Part shown: piece by piece, positions 23,906 through 25,387 of the stretch
Layout: each line of letters starts with the position of its first letter
Position numbering within the stretch: the stretch's first letter is position 1
Origin: Nocardioidaceae bacterium UBA4001
Lineage (GTDB): Bacteria; Actinomycetota; Actinomycetes; Propionibacteriales; Nocardioidaceae
Length of the DNA: 25,387 nucleotides
Direction: 5' to 3'
NCBI GenBank assembly: GCA_002384855.1
Contig: DGBP01000011.1
Coordinates: 1 to 25,387 of the forward strand
Translations under genes and position numbers: made by a program
Notes under the pieces: generated by a model
Database searches by the model: none
What the model saw: the letters and a program-made list of their open reading frames with translations, nothing else
Told to the model about the DNA's origin: nothing

Positions 23906-24892
23906 TCAGGGCTTGGCGATCTGGACATGCTCGGCGACCTCGGCCGCGGCCTCCTGCCCGTAGGCGCCCGCGAACCTGTCGAGGAAGGCCTGGCGGTGCA
24001 GGGTGTACTCCTGCGTGCCGACCCGCTCGACGACGTACACCGCGAGCAGGCAGCCGAGCTGGGCGGCCCGCTCGAGCGACAGCTCCCACTCGAGGGCGGC
24101 GAGGAAGCCGGCGCGGAAGGCGTCGCCCACGCCGGTCGGCTCGACCTTCTCGATCTCGGGCACCGCCGGGACGACGACAGGCTCCTCGCCCTCGCGCTCC
24201 ACGCGGACGCCGTTCGCGCCGAGGGTGACGACCCACGTGCCGACCCGTGAGCGGATCTCGTCGGCCGACCAGCCGGTCTTCTGCTCGATGAGGGCCGACT
24301 CGTACTCGTTGGAGAACAGGATCGAGGCACCGTCGACGAGCTGGCGGATCAGCTCGCCGTCGCCGAAGGCCAGCTGCTGCGAGGGGTCGGCGATGAACGG
24401 GTAGCCGCGGTCACGGCACTCGTCGGTGTGGCGCAGCATCGCCTCGGGGTCGTTGGGCCCGACGAGGACGTAGTCGACCGACCCGACCCGCTCCGCGACC
24501 GGCTTGAGCTCGATGTCGCGGGCCTCGCTCATCGCTCCGGGGTAGAAGGAGGCGAACTGCGCCATCGTCGCGTCGTTGGTGCACACGAAGCGCGCGGTGT
24601 GCTTGGTCTCCGAGACGTGCACCGACTCGCAGTCGACGTTGTGCCGCTCGAGCCAGGACCGGTAGTCGGCGAAGTCCTCGCCCACGGCACCCACGAGGAC
24701 CGGGCGCAGGCCGAGGGAGCCCAGGCCGAAGCAGATGTTCGCGGCGACGCCGCCCCGACGGACCTCCAGGTCGTCGACGAGGAACGAGACCGACAGCTTG
24801 TCGAGCTGGTCGACCACGAGCGAGTCGGAGAACTTGCCGCCGAAGGTCATCAGGTGGTCGGTGGCGACGGAGCCGGTGACGAGCAGTGGCAC
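23906..24892 (-). CDS. adoK: PfkB-family carbohydrate kinase, probable adenosine kinase
   Basis: This cytosolic kinase is 328 aa from GTG 24892. The sequence follows, from memory, M. tuberculosis AdoK closely: LLVTGSVATDHLM at the start, LSVSFLVDDLEVRRGGVAANI, ASFYPGAMSEARDI, NDPEAMLRHT, ADPSQQLA and the PfkB signature EPTGVGDAFRAGF, in which the Asp of GVGD is the catalytic base. This supports phosphorylation of adenosine to AMP, with the caveat that ribokinase-like enzymes share the fold. The frame runs upstream to a GTG at 24931, but GTG 24892 has GAGGG at good spacing and aligns with the family start. It is convergent with the sulfur genes. Its position near ctaC matches the mycobacterial gene order. 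Confidence 0.88.
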   Translation of the reverse strand: MPLLVTGSVATDHLMTFGGKFSDSLVVDQLDKLSVSFLVDDLEVRRGGVAANICFGLGSLGLRPVLVGAVGEDFADYRSWLERHNVDCESVHVSETKHTARFVCTNDATMAQFASFYPGAMSEARDIELKPVAERVGSVDYVLVGPNDPEAMLRHTDECRDRGYPFIADPSQQLAFGDGELIRQLVDGASILFSNEYESALIEQKTGWSADEIRSRVGTWVVTLGANGVRVEREGEEPVVVPAVPEIEKVEPTGVGDAFRAGFLAALEWELSLERAAQLGCLLAVYVVERVGTQEYTLHRQAFLDRFAGAYGQEAAAEVAEHVQIAKP

Positions 24893-24979
24893 AGGGGTCC
24901 CTCGGAGCGTCGGACGGGTGTGACGGAACACGCGCCACCCTACCCGTCGGTACCGCTGGGGCGACCAGCCGGTAACCCC

Positions 24980-24985
24980 TAACGT
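24980..24985 (+). promoter_or_regulatory. -10 element TAACGT of a leaderless gene
   Basis: TAACGT is followed by 7 nt (CAGGGGT) and the ATG at 24993. The distance matches the other leaderless candidates in this window. Confidence 0.5.
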
Positions 24986-24992
24986 CAGGGGT

Positions 24993-25244
24993 ATGACCTA
25001 CCACCGCCTGGCGTACGACGACGCCGCCACCTCGAGCGAGATGACCTCCGACTGCCGCGCGGTCGAGGCCTCCCTGCACCTCCCCCAGCGCCGCACCGCG
25101 GCCGAGCGCTCCGCCCGTGCCGCGACCCGGCCGGCCCCGAGCATCCTGTTCGAGGACTACCCCCGAGAGGTCGCGAAGCCCACGATCGGTGTCACCGACG
25201 CCGCTGCCCGGCTCGGCGCCGCCCTGGACCAGCACCTGGGCTGA
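24993..25244 (+). CDS. Small hypothetical protein
   Basis: This 83-aa protein begins MTYHRLAYDDAATSSEMTSD. It is hydrophilic and Ala/Arg-rich, with no signal peptide, membrane helix or cysteine pair (one Cys, at about residue 21). A central segment SILFEDYPREVAKPTIGVTDAA precedes a short amphipathic C-terminal helix. The start is well supported by the -10-like hexamer 7 nt upstream, and a strong terminator lies 20 bp past the stop, so it is probably a real single-gene unit. It is divergent from adoK. I do not recognise a family. Confidence 0.65.
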   Translation: MTYHRLAYDDAATSSEMTSDCRAVEASLHLPQRRTAAERSARAATRPAPSILFEDYPREVAKPTIGVTDAAARLGAALDQHLG

Positions 25245-25264
25245 GGCACACCCCGCTCGACGCG

Positions 25265-25299
25265 ACGAGGCCCCCACCGTTGGACGGTGGGGGCCTCGT
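25265..25299. terminator. Strong terminator hairpin
   Basis: ACGAGGCCCCCACCGT pairs perfectly over 16 bp with its complement around a TGG loop, 20 bp after the small gene's stop. Confidence 0.85.
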
Positions 25300-25334
25300 G
25301 CGTTGCGTGCGGCCGCGACGGCGCTCGACCGGGT

Positions 25335-25353
25335 GGGCCGGCATCGCCGGCCC
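25335..25353. terminator. Short GC hairpin near window end
   Basis: GGGCCGGC-ATC-GCCGGCCC is a perfect 8-bp stem. It may be the terminator of a minus-strand gene entering from beyond the right edge. Confidence 0.4.
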
Positions 25354-25363
25354 GCGCCGAGCC

Positions 25364-25385
25364 GCTCAGTGGCGGCTCAGTGGCG
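25364..25385. repeat. 11-bp tandem duplication at the window edge
   Basis: GCTCAGTGGCG occurs twice in direct succession. On the minus strand each copy contains CGC-CAC-TGA, so it may mark a duplicated end (Arg-His-stop) of a neighbouring gene. Only its edge is in the window. Confidence 0.5.
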
Positions 25386-25387
25386 GC

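Noticed and set aside
1..25387. CRISPR array, tRNA or rRNA genes, insertion sequence, prophage or defence island
   Set aside because: I saw no regularly spaced repeat array, tRNA-like cloverleaf, transposase or phage gene. The 9945-10044 repeat has only two exact units and no spacers.

Overview
The window comes from a high-GC actinobacterium, most likely Nocardioides or a close relative in the Nocardioidaceae. The reasons are very GC-rich codon use, the actinobacterial form of the respiratory bcc-aa3 oxidase (di-haem QcrC, three-helix Rieske QcrA, QcrB with a long C-terminal tail, CtaF subunit), frequent GTG starts, several apparently leaderless genes, and an intergenic repeat built on GGTGGTT...AACCACC of a kind I associate with Nocardioides genomes. 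The genus is an inference. The trpD, ctaE-qcrCAB, ctaC, adoK order matches, from memory, the Mycobacterium tuberculosis Rv2192c-Rv2202c block.

Left part (1-8.4 kb). The window opens inside a large protein of about eight fibronectin-III-like repeats with a C-terminal SbsA-type Ig domain. Convergent to it is malQ (4-alpha-glucanotransferase). Then come a small membrane protein, an M48-type membrane metallopeptidase with a long C-terminal region, and a lipoprotein of unknown function.

Respiratory core (8.4-15.4 kb). On the minus strand a receiver-only protein and trpD form a short operon, followed upstream by a CtaG-type oxidase assembly protein. Divergent from ctaG is the operon ctaE-qcrC-qcrA-qcrB (oxidase subunit III plus the complete bc complex), closed by a hairpin terminator.

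Regulatory and envelope segment (15.4-19.1 kb). A LuxR-type response regulator and a soluble histidine kinase are separated by 631 bp of non-coding DNA containing repeats and possible RNA structure. They lie between the two halves of the respiratory locus, so respiratory control is a reasonable but untested idea. A lipoprotein L,D-transpeptidase follows on the minus strand.

Second oxidase operon and sulfur genes (19.1-25.4 kb). ctaC-ctaD-ctaF (subunits II, I, IV) run on the minus strand with 1-4 nt overlaps and end at a 16-bp stem terminator. Divergent from ctaC is a cysteine desulfurase overlapping a TusA-like sulfur carrier. A PfkB-family kinase closely resembling mycobacterial adenosine kinase is convergent to them, and a short uncharacterised gene plus a strong terminator close the window.

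Together ctaE, qcrCAB and ctaCDF encode the full menaquinol:O2 supercomplex, ctaG serves copper-site assembly, and the desulfurase/TusA pair could supply sulfur. I found no tRNA, rRNA, CRISPR array, transposase or prophage gene. The least explained material is the kinase leader, the trpD-linked receiver lacking the conserved Lys, the His-rich QcrB tail, and the 9945-10044 repeat that runs into the end of ctaG.
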